Assembly (NCBI GenBank): GCA_014281115.1
Contig: JACONQ010000010.1
Location: 62,001-126,000, forward strand
Reading direction: 5' to 3'
Origin: Laburnicola sp. R22_1
Lineage: Eukaryota; Ascomycota; Dothideomycetes; Pleosporales; Didymosphaeriaceae
DNA: 64,000 bases
Shown here: in pieces, positions 11,531 to 24,107 of the stretch
How the letters are laid out: every line of letters begins with the position of its first letter
Position numbering within the stretch: position 1 is the first letter of the stretch
Made by a program: the position numbers and the translations under genes
The notes under the pieces: model-generated
Told to the model about the DNA's origin: nothing
What the model saw: only the letters and a program-made list of their open reading frames with translations
Database searches by the model: none

Positions 11531-11680
11531 GTAAATATAAACATATATTATTTAATTTATTTATATAAATAGTAAATATAAAAAAGCGTATTTTTAGTAA
11601 TATATACATATATAGAAAATAAATAAGTATATTATATAAAGAAATAAATAAATAATAAGAAAATAGTTTTATATAAAGAC

Positions 11681-11947
11681 TATAAGAGCGGCACATAGCC
11701 TTATAGGGCTAACCTATTAGGGATATCTAGAATAGTTAAAAGAGCTAGTTAAATTAATACTATTCTAAGATAGTAGATAAGAAAAAGACATAGGGGATCC
11801 TTTCTTATATAGAGGGTAGCGTAGGGTATAGGCCTACGCTAACTACTACGCTAATACTAACTAGAAAAGGCGTCTTTAGAAAGGTAAAAGGCGTAAATAG
11901 AAGGAAATAGGGTGTACTTAGTAGGGAGGCTAGTAAGTACCATTACA
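11681..11947 (-). repeat. Solo Gypsy LTR (267 bp), TSD AAGAC
   Basis: This is homologous to the LTRs of Gypsy A, B and C, closest to those of C (shared GTTAAAAGAGCTAGTTAAAT and CTTTAGAAAGGTAAAAGGCG). The duplication AAGAC is perfect at 11676-11680 and 11948-11952. No internal Gypsy sequence is present, so it is a recombination product. The strand follows the minus-strand coding direction of the related full elements. Confidence 0.88.
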
Positions 11948-11954
11948 AAGACTA

Positions 11955-12180
11955 ATATTAGCTTACTAAATGCCTTTTTTAACTCTTTTTTTAGTTTAAG
12001 ATTAAAGTAAATTAAAATAGAAGGTTAATATATAGTAGTTTAAATGCGCTTTTTTATAAGTACTATTTTACACTCTTTTTAATTACTAAGTAAAAGGTTT
12101 TGCTTTTTTATTATATTATTTAGAATAAAAGCATTTATTATTTTACTTTTAAATAGATAATATAATAATATATAAAGACT
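11955..12180 (+). repeat. Internally deleted T-family copy with S unit
   Basis: The first part matches the start of the T element at about 14,690 (a block resembling AGTTTGAGGTTAAAGTAGAT). It then jumps directly to sequence matching the T 3' end near 24,140, and continues into a reverse S unit. All of the T coding region is missing. The join suggests a deletion derivative. Confidence 0.55.
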
Positions 12181-12537
12181 AGATAGAATTTATATATATT
12201 AACTCTAGGAAATTAACTAGTACTTTAATTATAGTTTTTATAACTAAGAGATTTCTAATAAACATATTATAATAATAGTAGTTATTTTATTTACTACTAT
12301 TAATATAAAAAATCGTTTTAAGATAGTATTAATTAAAAGAAGTTATACTTTAACTATAATTACTAGGAACTTTATATATATACTTTTATATATATTTAAA
12401 ATAAATAGTATATAAATAGTACTATACTATATAACTAATAAGAATATTAAGAAAAAAATTATATACTAGTTCTTAGTAATATCTAGACATTTATATAAAT
12501 TTATAAAGATTTTAGTCTTAATAACTAAGATATTATG

Positions 12538-12830
12538 TGGCGTTAAATTAACTACCTAGGGGTAGAACGACAAAGGCTTTCATCTTAAAGAATATAACAA
12601 AAAAGCAGAGAGCCCCTACTTAGTAATTAAAAAGAGCGTGAAAAAGGTAATTATAAAAAAACCTAAGATATTATATAGAGCTTTTATATAGCATTAATTT
12701 ATCTACCTAAAAGTAGAATAATAAAGGCTTTTATTTTAAATAATATAATAACAAATTAGAGCCCTCTACTTAGTAATTAAAAAGAGCGTGAAAAAGAGTA
12801 GAGCTTTAATATAGTTATTTTTCTTATTTT
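12538..12830 (+). repeat. Two S-family repeat units
   Basis: Units at about 12,538-12,660 and 12,685-12,800, both forward. The first is among the best preserved, starting with GTTAAATTAACTACCTAGGG and ending GTAATTAAAAAGAGCGTGAA. Confidence 0.75.
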
Positions 12831-12944
12831 ATACTTTTCAATAATAAATTATTTTATTAGCTAAAACTTTTAAATAGTAAAATTATTCTTAGATAAAAGT
12901 TAATATATATTAAATTATAGTATAGGCTTAAGTAGTATAAATTA

Positions 12945-13075
12945 GTATATATGGTGTTAATTAAATCTACCTAGTAGTATAATAATAAAGGCTTTTATCT
13001 TAAACACTATAATATACAAAATAAAGCCTTTTACTTAGTAAATAAAAAGAGTGTAAAAAGATAATTATAAATAAA
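12945..13075 (+). repeat. S-family repeat unit
   Basis: One forward unit with the usual AAAGGCTTTTATCTTAAA core and a CTTAGTAAATAAAAAGAGTG end, directly before R1 copy 1. Confidence 0.7.
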
Positions 13076-13103
13076 TTACTATAGTGTCTATAACTTATTA
13101 GAA

Positions 13104-14006
13104 AGAGAAATATTGCAGACCTTTTTAGTATATAGTACAATATTATAAGAAAAAGCTATAGGTGTACTAAAAACGCATTAAAAAGGTAAAGCAGCTTAGA
13201 GATAGGTGGGGCTAGGAACTGTTTGTTAATACGTGCAAATTAGCCCCTTATACTAGAGGTAGTTAATTACAAAATGTACTAGGTACTAAAGTTAATAATA
13301 TAACGCGTAATTACCTGCGCGTAATATAAAATCTGCAACTAGAAATTAAGTATTTATCTATTTACTATATAATACATTTAATTGTTGTATAAGATCTTAA
13401 AGTTAGTTGCTATATTTATTTCTTACCCTAAAGATACTATTACTATTACTATTACTTCTAGACGTATAGTGTCGCGCCCCTACCTAAGAGATATAAATAA
13501 CAATACGGCTAGTTATAATAGCTAGATACTACTTAATATTAAAAACTATATAGTTTATACTAAAGACCTATAGATAGCTACTATAGAATTAGATCACTAT
13601 ATTAAGGAGAATATAGATCTTAGTAAGTAGAAGCTTATAATTAAATAGATAAGCTTTATAATATAAATTATCCTATACTAGTTTAGCTACAAAGTACTTA
13701 AAACTATTAAGAATAAGAACTAAAAGAATATAGATATTTTTATAAAGTAAGAATTTAGGTTAGTAGCTATATACTACTACGTAGCTTATAGAAGCAATTA
13801 CTATCTAATATTAGATTTCTAATTAATAGCTGCTTACTTTAAAGATAGTAGTTATATAAAGTAGATACTAAAGGTGTAAAGAATATATAATTACGCAATT
13901 ATACTATAGAATATCTATAGATAATAGGTAGAGTAAGACTAGTAAATTATTAGAGTACTATTTAGTATTAGAAGTAGAGAGCGCGCGCGTAATTTATTAT
14001 ATATTA

Positions 14007-14078
<72 letters not shown>

Positions 14079-14342
14079 AGCGTATATATATATATATAGT
14101 AGATTATCTATTATCTAATAATGCGGTAGTAGACGAGTAAGTTAGAGTGTTATTATTATAGGGTTAGTTATCTTAGAAACTAGGGGGAGATATTAAAAAC
14201 ACTTTAATGTACTCTAGTTCTAGGGCTTAGCGGTTATATATAATATTATATAGGCGCTATAACGCAATAAAAAAACGCAGTAATTAAATATAGTAGGGCC
14301 ACTTAAAAACTAAATAAGTGGAGGCAGTTTATACTCCTGCCT
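13104..14342 (+). repeat. R1 repeat, copy 1 (~1.24 kb)
   Basis: One of three copies of an unidentified family. It starts with a block like AGAGAAATATTGCAGACC and ends TATACTCCTGCCTA. The others are at 27762-29208 and 29975-32034. The middle reads over short stretches with TAG/TAA at scattered codons, suggesting a degraded gag-like or other coding region. Near the end a purine-rich AGGGGGAGA is followed by TATTAAAAAC, which looks like a polypurine tract and LTR start, but no matching left LTR was found. The type is unresolved. Confidence 0.6.
14007..14080. repeat. (TAG)n microsatellite inside R1 copy 1
   Basis: About 24 uninterrupted TAG triplets. R1 copies 2 and 3 have no such expansion at the equivalent place, so it arose within this copy. 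Confidence 0.95.
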
Positions 14343-14504
14343 ATAAGGAGCCTATAATTTATATTTAACTATTAGTAGCTTTATTTTATATAGTATTTAT
14401 TAATTTTAAATAAATATATAAAATAGTAGTTAGTTACTATATATAAAAAGTAGTATATACTAAGGCTTACTTAAACTTGCTTACTAAGTTTAACTACACT
14501 TTTT

Positions 14505-14625
14505 TATAACTACTTTTTTATACTTATTTTAATTACTTAGTAGAGGACTTTGCTTTTTTATATTATTTAAGATAAAAGCCTTTATTATTCTACTCCTAGA
14601 TAGCTAATTTAATAATATATAAAAA
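14505..14625 (-). repeat. S-family repeat unit (reverse)
   Basis: A reverse-oriented unit reading AATTACTTAGTAGAGGACTT and then AAGATAAAAGCCTTTATT. It lies just before the T element at about 14,690. Confidence 0.7.
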
Positions 14626-14689
14626 GTAGTAGTTTATTTAGATACTTATATAAATATAATTATTTATAGTAATTATATAGCGTCGGCTT

Positions 14690-15652
14690 GCCGAATACCT
14701 TTTTAACCTATTTTTTTAGTTTGAGGTTAAAGTAGATTAAGATGGAAGGTTATTATGTACTATGTACGGCACCTAATTCTAATTAAAAACTAACCTCGAA
14801 TATTACTTAATAATGCGACGATAGTATAAGCCTTAAACTTACTCGCACTTTGCCTACACCCTATAAGCTTCCTACCCACGTAAGATTTACTTACACTATA
14901 CACAGTCTACCTAGATTATTATTATTAGCATTATTAACTATCTGCGCTTACATGCCGCTTACGTAGTGTACTTGCTTAGATAAGCTAACGCTGCCGCAAT
15001 AGCTAGGAGAATCTTATAGATTTATGCAAAGCTCTTGCCACACTAAAGCTTATTAATAAAAACCTTATTATCCTCCTTTTACGTTCTCTGCCAGAGGATT
15101 CTATTACTAATAAGGAGCAAATGCACCCACTAGAGTAGAAATTTAATCTTGTAGTTCTTTATAAACTAGATAAGCTGCTAACCTAACTAGTATACTAAGA
15201 CTACCTTATAGATAGTTAAGTATACCTATCTTTTGCGCTAGACAAGTATCTAATAAATAAAATAGAACTCTAGCATAGTTACCTTAAGGGCAGTATCGCG
15301 AATCTTTAGCGTATACTCTTTAGCGTTAGCGAGTATATTAGTGTTAGACAATTTAGGATTAATGCTTAAGTAGATAATAGGGCGTGGAGTAATAGTGGGG
15401 GTTTTATTAAGAACAACCTTAATATGGCAATAGAGTAATAGTGTATTTAGTACGTGTTACCCTTATACTACTTATAAGAAATAGTACATACTTATTAATA
15501 TATTAACTTGTATTATTTGCGATAATCTAGATGGCGGGTTTATAATAATTAGGATGGCGGAGAAAGGATAGCTTGTAGCGTTGTCGCGCCAAAGTTTTAT
15601 CTCTTCTCTAAAGTTTTAACTGTGGCCTTTTTATAAATTAACTTTGTATGTG
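14690..15652 (+). pseudogene. T-family element, copy 1, degraded coding region
   Basis: From about 15,012 to 15,640 one plus-strand frame reads coherently apart from TAG/TAA/TGA codons at plausible Gln and Trp sites. It includes LIDLCKALATLKLINKN, ILLLRSLPEDSITNKEQMHP, SVSEYISVRQFRINA and ACSVVAPKFYLFSK. An ATG near 14,752 opens a frame that does not join it without a shift. The sequence is cut by Gypsy A at 15653 and resumes at 24108. A second copy lies in reverse at 32765-33912. No domain was recognised, so the function is unknown. Its repetition and RIP damage suggest a transposon gene. Confidence 0.5.
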
Positions 15653-15930
15653 TGTAAGGGCGGTACACGGCCTTATAGAACAAACCTCTTAGGGTCAGCT
15701 AGTATGGTTAAAAGAGATAACTAAATTAAGACTATACTAAAATAGGGGATAAGAAAGGAAACTAGGGGGCCCTTACTTATATAGTGGACAGCGTAGGGCA
15801 TAGGCCCACGCGAACTACGCGCTAACACTAACTAGGAAAGGCGTCTTCTATAAGGTAAAAGGCGCTATTAGAGTGTAAAAGGAAAGGTAATAGTAAATAA
15901 CTAGTAGAGAGGCAGCCACGAACCGTTACA
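15653..15930 (-). repeat. Gypsy A LTR (3' in coding sense), 278 bp
   Basis: On the plus strand it runs from TGTAAGGGCG to CCGTTACA, the expected TG...CA ends. It is less mutated than its partner at 23830. It carries a 21-bp segment between two GGCG motifs that both Gypsy B LTRs lack. Confidence 0.9.
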
Positions 15931-16399
15931 TAACCCCCCTTTTAAGACCTAAAAATAGGAAGGAAAGAACGTGAAAATAGTGTGTTTTGGCGGATTTTCA
16001 ACGTAACCAGCACTATTTTAGGGCCAAAGGGGGCTAGAGTAGGGGCAACGGGCCCCTACGGTTCCAGCGGTGGCCTCGGTTTTCAATTTGGGTGCTATTT
16101 AGTGGAGATATTAAGGAAAGTTGTTGGTGGTAAATTAGTGGATTAGTAGAAAAAACGCGGTAGAAACCACATCTTAGTGTTTAGCGTTTTGCTAATAGAG
16201 CGCATCCTTGGCTCTAACGCCATACAAAAACACAGTTAGCCAAAAATTTTCTAGTTAGTTTATTACGCGCTAGCGTAATTGTGTTATATAAAATTCTCTA
16301 GTACTATAGGAAAGCGTTTTAAAAAACGTGTTAACCCAACTATACGGTTTTTAATTAGGGCAGGGTGGCTCCTAAAGCCACAGGGACTGCCGGCGGTAG

Positions 16400-19300
16400 T
16401 GGAGACGTCTGGGGGTAAGGGTACTAAAAAGTGATAGGTATCTAGTTACGCGCGCGAGCCTAAGGGCGTGTAGGTATTAAAAAGTATTAGGCACCTAGCT
16501 AAGCACGCCTAATACAGCGCTTTAACCCTGTCTTTGCGGACACATTGTCTTTAGGGATAGGCTCTAGAAAGGTGTCTTAGAGGGCGGCGTCCAGCTAAAT
16601 AGGCAACTGTTTTGGTGGACTGGCTCGCTTAGAGTAATCTTAATAGTAAGTTTTAATTAGTAGGGGAGAGTTAACAAAGTTATTGGCAGGGTAGTAGGTT
16701 AGGTTAAGGTTATGCCCTTTCTACACTGCCTAGTACTTTAGTGTTCCGCAGTCTACTTTACTATTAAGAATATAAGAAACTGGCTACTTAGAGACTTTGT
16801 CCACCTTAATGGGTAGTTCTAGAGATTGCAATTAACTTAGTAAGGAATTATTTAGATCCCTTTAAAGCCTATTAGTATGGAACACTAGGTAAACTCTTAT
16901 ATATTATAGGAGTTTAAGTATAAATAAGTGGTCTTTCTTACCTATAATTAGGTATGGTCCTTTTATTTAATAATCTAACTTAACTAATAGGCGTTTGGCA
17001 ATAAATCCCTTTGGGGTAACAAAGACCTAGTCCCTAACGTCGAAATTAACGGCTTGTCTATATTTGTTGGCCTGCTCTAATTACATTTCCTAGGTAGTAG
17101 ACATATTAGCGCGGACGGTATTACAGACGAATTTATAGACTTTAGTATAGGCCTTAACTTACACCTTAGCCTTTTCTAAAGTAATGTTGTCTAGAGATTT
17201 AGTGACTGGTTAGGTACGCTTATGCTAGTCCTAGTAAAAGTATGGCTAATGCCCGAACTTAATCTTAAAAGGCGAAACTCTGGTGCTATTATAGGGTAGT
17301 ATTGCTTAGGCCTAGTCTATGCTAGGCAGTAAATTTAACTAGTTATCTTAATAAAAGTTAATAAACAGACGCAGATGCTAGTTAAGGTACTAGTTTATAA
17401 TCTTAGTTTGGCTATTAGTTTATAAATACCGCGCTATAGAGAGAAGTTACTTAATACCTATAAGCTTATACAAAGCAGCCAGAAAAGCGGAAATAAACTA
17501 GGGGCCGCAGTTAGAGACAATTAATTAAGGGGGGCTAAAGACTCTAAATATGTACTAATAGTAGAGATTAGCGGCTTGTTTAGCTATAACTGTCTTATAG
17601 TAGGGCATAGAAAAGACACGCTTAGATAGGCGGCAATAAGATACCATTGCGTTGTTGTACCCTTTCTTATCCTTAGGGAATAATTTAAAATTAATTAAGA
17701 TATCTTGCTAGACATTTTTAGGGATAGAAAGTGAGTATAATAAGCCTGGCTTTTTATCTAGTAGGGGCTTACTCTACTGGCAGTCTTTGCAATTAGAGAT
17801 ATACCTATTAATATTAGTATTTATGCCCTTTTAGTAATATAACTAGCGTAAAAGCCAAAGAGTTTTTTATAGACCTAAATAGGTAGTAACCTAATAAGTA
17901 TGTATTATTTAAATTAGATGCGTCTAGAGAAACTCTATAGAGGGAACTACCAGGCAGTCTTTATAGAGAAGCAACTCTAAAGAAGTAAGGACGAAACCTA
18001 GTAATCTAGAATGGATAGCTTTTTAGAGCAATTTGAGCACCTTATATATTTAATTAGTATATAGCAGGCGATTAATAAGTATATGAGGATAGGCTCCTTT
18101 AGGGCTCATATTAACTTTTTCTATCTCCTACTCTGCAATTATAACAGCCCTAAGGGCTGCTTTGGCGGTATCTAGTAGTTGCGAGAGAAAAAACCGAGTG
18201 CGAGCCTCTTAATCCTTCTCTTTCTGCGACTTTAGCTCGTCCTATTTCCTAGATAGCGTATTGGCTATAATACTTGCGGTGCCTAGTTAGTACGTAATTT
18301 AATAATAGTATTCGGACAGCTTCTTAGACTAATAGGCTTACTATAGAAAGAGCTCGCGTTTAGTGCTAAAGTACTTAAGGGCCTAATAATTAGTAATAAT
18401 ATTAAAGGGCTTAGTAGTTTAGAGACTAATTAGTTACGCTTTCTATTTTAAAAGGCCCCACATAACTACTAATATTTCCTTATTATAAATATTATAATTT
18501 AACTTAGCAGGCTTTAATAATTTGGAGTACTATACAACTAGGCGCTAGGTACTATTATATTACAGTTAACTAAGAGAGCCCGTATTAACGTTATTACTAA
18601 AGTTAGTTTCTATATAGATGATTCGAAATAGGAAGTACTATAAGACTAGGACGTCACTAGCTACGAGTTGCTTGGCGACTTTAAAGGCGGCACGTTCCTA
18701 GTCTTTAAAGGTGTAGAAGGCACTATTTTTTTAGCAGCTTAATTAGGGGGCGAACAACCTGCCTATAGTATGAAAGAAAGAAGTAGTAGTAGTTATAGAA
18801 GCCTAAAAAGCTCTACAATGCCTTAAGTGTTATGGGCTCTTTCTATTTCCAAACTGCGGCAGTCTTCGCGGGGTCCTTATAGATTTCTTTAGTGCTAATA
18901 ATATATTCTAAGAACTTAGTTTCTATTATAGCAAATTCGTATTTCTTAAGATTAGCTTAGAGATTAGTGTCCCTTAAGCGGAGTAGGACCTTACGAACAT
19001 GTTCTTTGTATTCTAGGAAATTCTTAGAAAAGATAAAAATGTTGTTAATATATATAGTATAGAAGTTATCTAGATAATCGCCTAGAACGCTATTAATAAA
19101 CTATTAAAAAGTGGCAAGACTATTAAAAAGACTAAAGGGTAAGACCCTATACTTATAGTTTCTATACTAGGTTTAAAAAGTAGTTAGCGCTTTAGTCTCT
19201 AGGATAAGCTAGATTTAGTAGAATGCTTAGCGAATATTAAGCTTAGTAAAAAGTCTCGCTCTAGAGAGGCGCATAAGTGTCTCCTTAATAATTAGAATTG

Positions 19301-22300
19301 CCATAATATCCTTTTTAGTAATAGCATTAAGCTAGCGATAATTAACGCAAAAGCGCTAACCTCTACCTAGCTTTTTAGCAAACAATACTAGCGAAGCAAA
19401 GCTAGCGTTGCTAGGAATAATAAACCTATGCTTAATATAGTTATTAATATAGGCTTTAAGGAGTTTAAAGTGCTCTAAGAATATGCTATATAAAGGCGAG
19501 GTAGTAAGCGTAGATAGGTCTTTAGTAAGGTTAATATAGTAATTAACGCCCTTTTAGTAAGGTAAGAGGGCGTTAAAATCCGATTTTAAAAAATAGGCGG
19601 GCTTCGCTCTAGTATATTCTGGCCAGGGGAGCGCTTATTTTATTTCGGCGAGTAGGTTAGCTTGGGACTTATTTTCTAGGCTATGCATCTCGCTCTTGCA
19701 GTCCTTAATAAGTTTGGCTAGCTTATAGGGGCTAGTACAACCCATAATTATATTAGACTTATAGCCGCTATTTTAAGCAAAGGCTACAGTAGTTACTATA
19801 TTAATATTAAAGCTAGTTAATATTAAAGCTAGTAGCGTATAATTGTTCCTGCGTTAGCGCCTAAATAAGTTCTGGAAGGTCGGCTAAATTCTATAGGGCT
19901 AGTGCGTCTGCCAAACGCAATTTATCGTTTATTTTTTATAAGTTCTCCTTCTATATTAGTAATTTAGTCGAGCGAAAGGGAGTTATCCCAGGTTATTTTA
20001 GCCAGGGTAGTTTTAATTAAATAGTTAATTCCTATAAGAGCTATCTAATCTTTAAATTAACTTCTCTAGTAGAATCACAGTCTCTAGGTCTAGGGCTAGG
20101 GATAATACCCAGATCCTACCGCACAATTCCTGGGGGCTAGTCTTGCTAGTGGCTTCCTTAGATAGTAGGGACAGGGTAACTAATAGGCGACTTATTATTA
20201 AATAGCTCTTTGTCTAAGGAAGACAGCTCTATAGCCTCTACGCTACTATCTCTATTTAAGTTATTCTTATAGCTTGGTTTTTAGTAAGCCTTTAAGTACG
20301 TTCTAATAACCAAGATGGTGGGATTAGGAAGCTAGACAGAGATTTTCTTAGAGACGCTCTGGTTAGCTTTTAATAAGCGAGTCTTTTGGTAGGTATAGTC
20401 CTATTTTTTTAAGTAGGCTATTCCGTTAAGTAGCGTCGTTCTAGTCGAAAGGGTTAGGTGGAGGGGAAGTTTACAATAGGACGAGGTTGCTAATAAAGGT
20501 TAGATTCTTGTTATCTTTCTAACAAAGGTAGTAGTTCTAAGCGTTAACTAGGCAATTGGCTTACTTAAAAATTTTTCTACTAATAATAAAATTATAGTCC
20601 CCTATATTATAAAAAATAAACTATATAGTAAAGCTGCGTCTATTAATATTAAGCTGGGCTATAAAACAGGTGTCTACTTTTACGCTTCTTTTCTCTGCGA
20701 AGTTCTTAAGGGGGATTAGTATCTTTAGGCGGAGGAGTTTGGCTTTAAGCTATTTTCGTACCGCCTTTATATACCTTAAAGCGACAAGGTTATAAGCGCT
20801 AGTACTAGTGTCCATTAAGGCTTATAACCTAAGAGCCAATCCTTAGAATACAATTTACACTAGTAGGACTAGTTAGAAGCCTCTAAATAGCTTAGAGACC
20901 CTTACTAGTTTGCCGCCTACGGGTAATAATTTCGGCTTAGTATTTGCGTTTCGTAATTAGAACTATAGTTTATCTAGGTTAATTAGTTCGGTGGCCCCTA
21001 TATAAGCTACTAGATTAGAGTGGTCTAGTAGCGCGTATTTAAAGCCTTGTTATCTAATAAATCGCCTGCCTCCAAATTAGAGTAGTAGGTAATACTAAGT
21101 TTGTCTAAATCTAGATTGTCCGCTATGTCTACATTTGCTTATATGGCTATCTTTTTAGTATAGGGGCAGCGGCGCAAGTGTTTGTTTCCTACTTTGCCAC
21201 ACTTAAAACAGGCGTGGTTCTAGACACACTATACCCTAGTCTAATTATAAAGAGTAGAGAAGAGAACAGCAGGTTAATTATTAATAGCGGGTCTAAAGTA
21301 GGGTGCTAATTTAATAGGGACCGCGTATAAGAACTATAATCTAAAGAGTAATACCTAAAAAGGAGTCCTTATGTGCGCCTAAAACTTATGTCTTATTGTT
21401 GAACTGTTTTATTACCAAAGGAGTTATCGCGTTATTATCTTAAAGAGTGCAGCTAGCTATAGTTATTTGGCGTTTAATTACTAGGTAGTTAATATTAGGG
21501 TCTTTTATCTCTTGCTAGAGTATTAACTTAAGACTTCTAGTTAATTTAAATTGTAATTCGTCCTTTTAGGTCTTTACGTCTAGTCTACCTTTTCTAGCTA
21601 GGCTCTTAAAAGCCTATAGAACTATCTAAGCGTCTATTCTATTAGAGAGAAAGAGCTTATAAAACTTCTCGCGTGTCTATTTGGAAGCAAAGAAATTGCA
21701 GTAAGTCTCTTCTACAAATTTAAAGAGTGCTTTGGGTCTATAATCTTCTTAGAGGGCCTAATTTATCTAACACTAATTTCGCACTGCCTCTTAAGACGCG
21801 CCTCTAAGGCGGCTAAGGATGGCTTTTATAAAATTATCCTAATCTTCCTTATTATTATCGCCTTAGTAATAGTCTATATTTACGCGGATCTTATTGCGCA
21901 TATCCTCTAGCCAATCTTTAATACTAGGGCTAGGTTAACCTTTTCTATAGTACTTATTAACGTTAGGTAGCTTCGCAGAGCGTCCTGGCTTAGATACACT
22001 AAAAAGGGCGGCCAAAGCGTGTCTACCCTAGGGCACGTTAATCTAGGCGCTATTAGCGAGCTTGGTTTATATATATCCTAGAACTAGAAAGTAGCAAAGA
22101 GTGTTGTCCTATTATAAAGTAGGCACCACAAGCTGGGGCAAATATTATAGTGCATATTAGGGCGCGGTAAAGCAGGATAAGCTCTACTTAGCCATCTAAG
22201 GGCGGTATAAACTATATAGTAAATTAGGCGTTCCTAGACTAGGGGGTTTTAAGAGAACTTAAGTGTGATGCTACAGATTATAACTATCTTTAATAGAGGG

Positions 22301-23289
22301 AAGAACTTTCTTAGGGCTAAATAAGCCTTATCTAATAGCTACGTAATTAGTAATATTAGGCTAAAAGTAAGAATCTTCTAAGACTACGTACTCTATAGTA
22401 TAAGGTATTGTTACCTTAAGTATAGTAAAAGCTTATTTAAATATATTAACGCGCTTATATAAAGTCTAAATAAAGACCTTCTATTTAGAGTCTTCTTTAA
22501 ACTTTATAATAGCCCTAGTTACTAAATCTAATACTGTCTCTAAAAATAGGCCTTAAGAAAAGCGATATTAAGCCTAAAGCTAACAGGTGGCAAGTAACTA
22601 TCTCATTTCTAAGCTATGCTAAATTAATTAGTCTAGCTCGAATTGTCCTATAAACGCGTTGTACTTACTAGCAGCTTTAAGTTTAGCTTTACCTTAGTAC
22701 GCAAGCCACTTAAGGTCTACTATTAAAAATTTAATACTTAGCTAGTCTACTTTAAGTGTAGTAACATAGTAATTATGCTGTGTATTATAAAGAATTCCTT
22801 TAGGATAGACCTTTTTAGTAGTTTAATAATGCTCTTTTTCTTTATTAGGCTAGGGGCAAAGCGACTAGTTGTCTAGAGAGCAGCCATTAGCTGCTTTCCG
22901 CGCTAGACAGATAATAGCTTACTAGTAGAGTTAAGTAGAAAAATCTTCTTAAGGTAAGCATTGTATAGACTATTGTTAGTAGGGTATAGACGAACGTCCA
23001 CCTCTATATTGTTAATCCCAGAACTGTCTAGGGGTAAAGAGGGCACTAGGAATATTCTAGGAGTCTTCTAAATTAAAGGGCAGCGGCTTGCTATAGTGCA
23101 GGTAGTAGTAGGGTAAAGCAAAGTGAGGGTTGCGGAGAGGGTATAGCGAATAGACCTAGGGTGGCAGATCTTATATAGCGTATAAGCTAGCGCATAGTCC
23201 AAGCTAAGAAAAGATTTAGCAAAAGATAAAGTGTAAGATAAAATGCGTAAAACTTCGACCTCTATGTTACCTCTATGGCCTGGCTCCAT
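16400..23289 (-). pseudogene. Gypsy A gag-pol polyprotein remnant
   Basis: On the minus strand the order is gag, zinc knuckle, protease, reverse transcriptase, RNase H, integrase (Ty3/Gypsy order). An open N-terminal frame at 23068-23289 begins MEPGHRGNIEVEVLRILSYT. A zinc-knuckle-like CFKCGKVGNKHLRRC lies near 21,180-21,225. A retropepsin-like LMDTSTSAYNLVALR is near 20,780-20,825. An RT segment VLFAKKLGRG-RFCVNYR is near 19,325-19,395, and the catalytic YIDDI appears as YINNIFIF near 19,030-19,055. The integrase finger NCKDCQ is at about 17,778-17,799 and the core SNCGP near 17,500-17,522. Asp-to-Asn changes and dense stops are RIP products. Gypsy B has ACG where the first ATG stands, so the true start is uncertain. 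Confidence 0.85.
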
Positions 23290-23366
23290 GCCTTATGCCC
23301 TTGCCGTAATAGTGCTAAAAGAAGGTTATTAGGCAAGTTGGCTCTATAGGGTGTAGCGTAGTAGTT

Positions 23367-23436
23367 GTTATTTAGTAATTGTTATTTAGTAATTGTTATT
23401 TAGTAATTGTTATTTAGTAATTGTTATTTAGTAATT
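23367..23436. repeat. 14-bp tandem repeat in Gypsy A
   Basis: About five copies of GTTATTTAGTAATT. The matching site in Gypsy B (about 51,046-51,075) has roughly two copies, so the array differs between copies of the element. Confidence 0.9.
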
Positions 23437-23494
23437 GTTATTTATTTGTTTAGGAACTTCCTACCTAACTAGGTAAGTAACCTCTCTAAGTAGG

Positions 23495-23735
23495 CCTTGT
23501 ATAGTATAATAATACTGCCTGGCACTAAAGTAACTAATAACTTCTAGTCTAATCTAGTAAGCGATAGCCTAACCTACCTTAGCACAGTATAGTAATACTG
23601 CCTAGCACTAAAGTAACTAATAAACTTCTAGCCTAACCTAGTAAGCAATAGCCTAACCCATCTTAGCACAGTGTAACAATACTGCCTAGCACTAAAGTAA
23701 CTAACACGCTTCTAGCCTAACCTAGTAAGCTAAAA
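23495..23735. repeat. ~83-bp tandem repeats in the Gypsy A 5' leader
   Basis: Three tandem units, each holding TACTGCCTGGCACTAAAGTA or a close variant and then CTAACCTAGTAAG. Gypsy B has two units (about 51,121-51,272). They lie in the untranslated leader, between the 5' LTR and gag in the minus-strand sense. A role in packaging or transcription is possible but not shown. Confidence 0.8.
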
Positions 23736-23829
23736 CTTCCACTAATTTAACCGCCTATAGGCAGCGTCTTAAGGGAGGAGTAGATATTATGTCGCTGTCT
23801 ACAGCTAAAGAAATTTAATCTTAGTATAA

Positions 23830-24107
23830 TATAAGGGCAGTACACGGCCTTATAGGATAAATCTCTTAGGGATAGCTAGTATAGTTAAAAGAGATAACTA
23901 AATTAAGACTATACTAAGATAGAGGATAAGAAAGAGAACTAGGAGGCCCTTACTTATATAGTGGGCGGCGTAGGGCATAGGCCTATGCGAACTACGCACT
24001 AATACTAACTAGGAAAGGCGCCTTCTATAAGGTGAAAGGCGCTATTAGGGTGTGAAAGGAAAGGTAATAGTAAATAACTAGCAGGGAGGCAGCTACAAAC
24101 TATTACA
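23830..24107 (-). repeat. Gypsy A LTR (5' in coding sense), 278 bp
   Basis: Same length as the LTR at 15653, with several transitions, including TG to TA at its plus-strand left end. The next plus-strand bases are ATATA, the mutated target duplication. Confidence 0.88.

Larger units (their letters stand above)
9858..11680. other. AT-rich degraded repeat DNA
   Basis: No gene or complete element is recognisable. Short stretches near 10,560-10,860 read for a few dozen codons with TAG/TAA at scattered sites, which suggests old coding repeats mutated by RIP. Two S-family units occur at about 11,285-11,530. A frame at 11481-11696 on the minus strand is low-complexity AT translation, not a gene. 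Confidence 0.6.
15653..24107 (-). mobile_element. Gypsy A: full-length RIP-degraded LTR retrotransposon
   Basis: Two 278-bp LTRs (15653-15930 and 23830-24107) bound an 8,455-bp element. The flanks ATGTG (15648-15652) and ATATA (24108-24112) fit a 5-bp duplication later changed by two G-to-A mutations. Coding is on the minus strand. Read that way, the purine tract AAAAGGGGGG lies just before the 3' LTR (reverse complement of about 15,933-15,942). It inserted into T copy 1. Gypsy B at 33913 is a closely related copy, and Gypsy C shares the LTR and flanking internal sequence. Confidence 0.92.

Noticed and set aside
11481..11696. Minus-strand Tyr/Ile/Leu-rich ORF
   Set aside because: Low-complexity translation of AT-rich repeat DNA that includes an S unit. 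No homologous frame in other S units.
23363..23735. CRISPR-like array in the Gypsy A leader
   Set aside because: The repeats are contiguous tandem units without unique spacers, in a eukaryotic retrotransposon.
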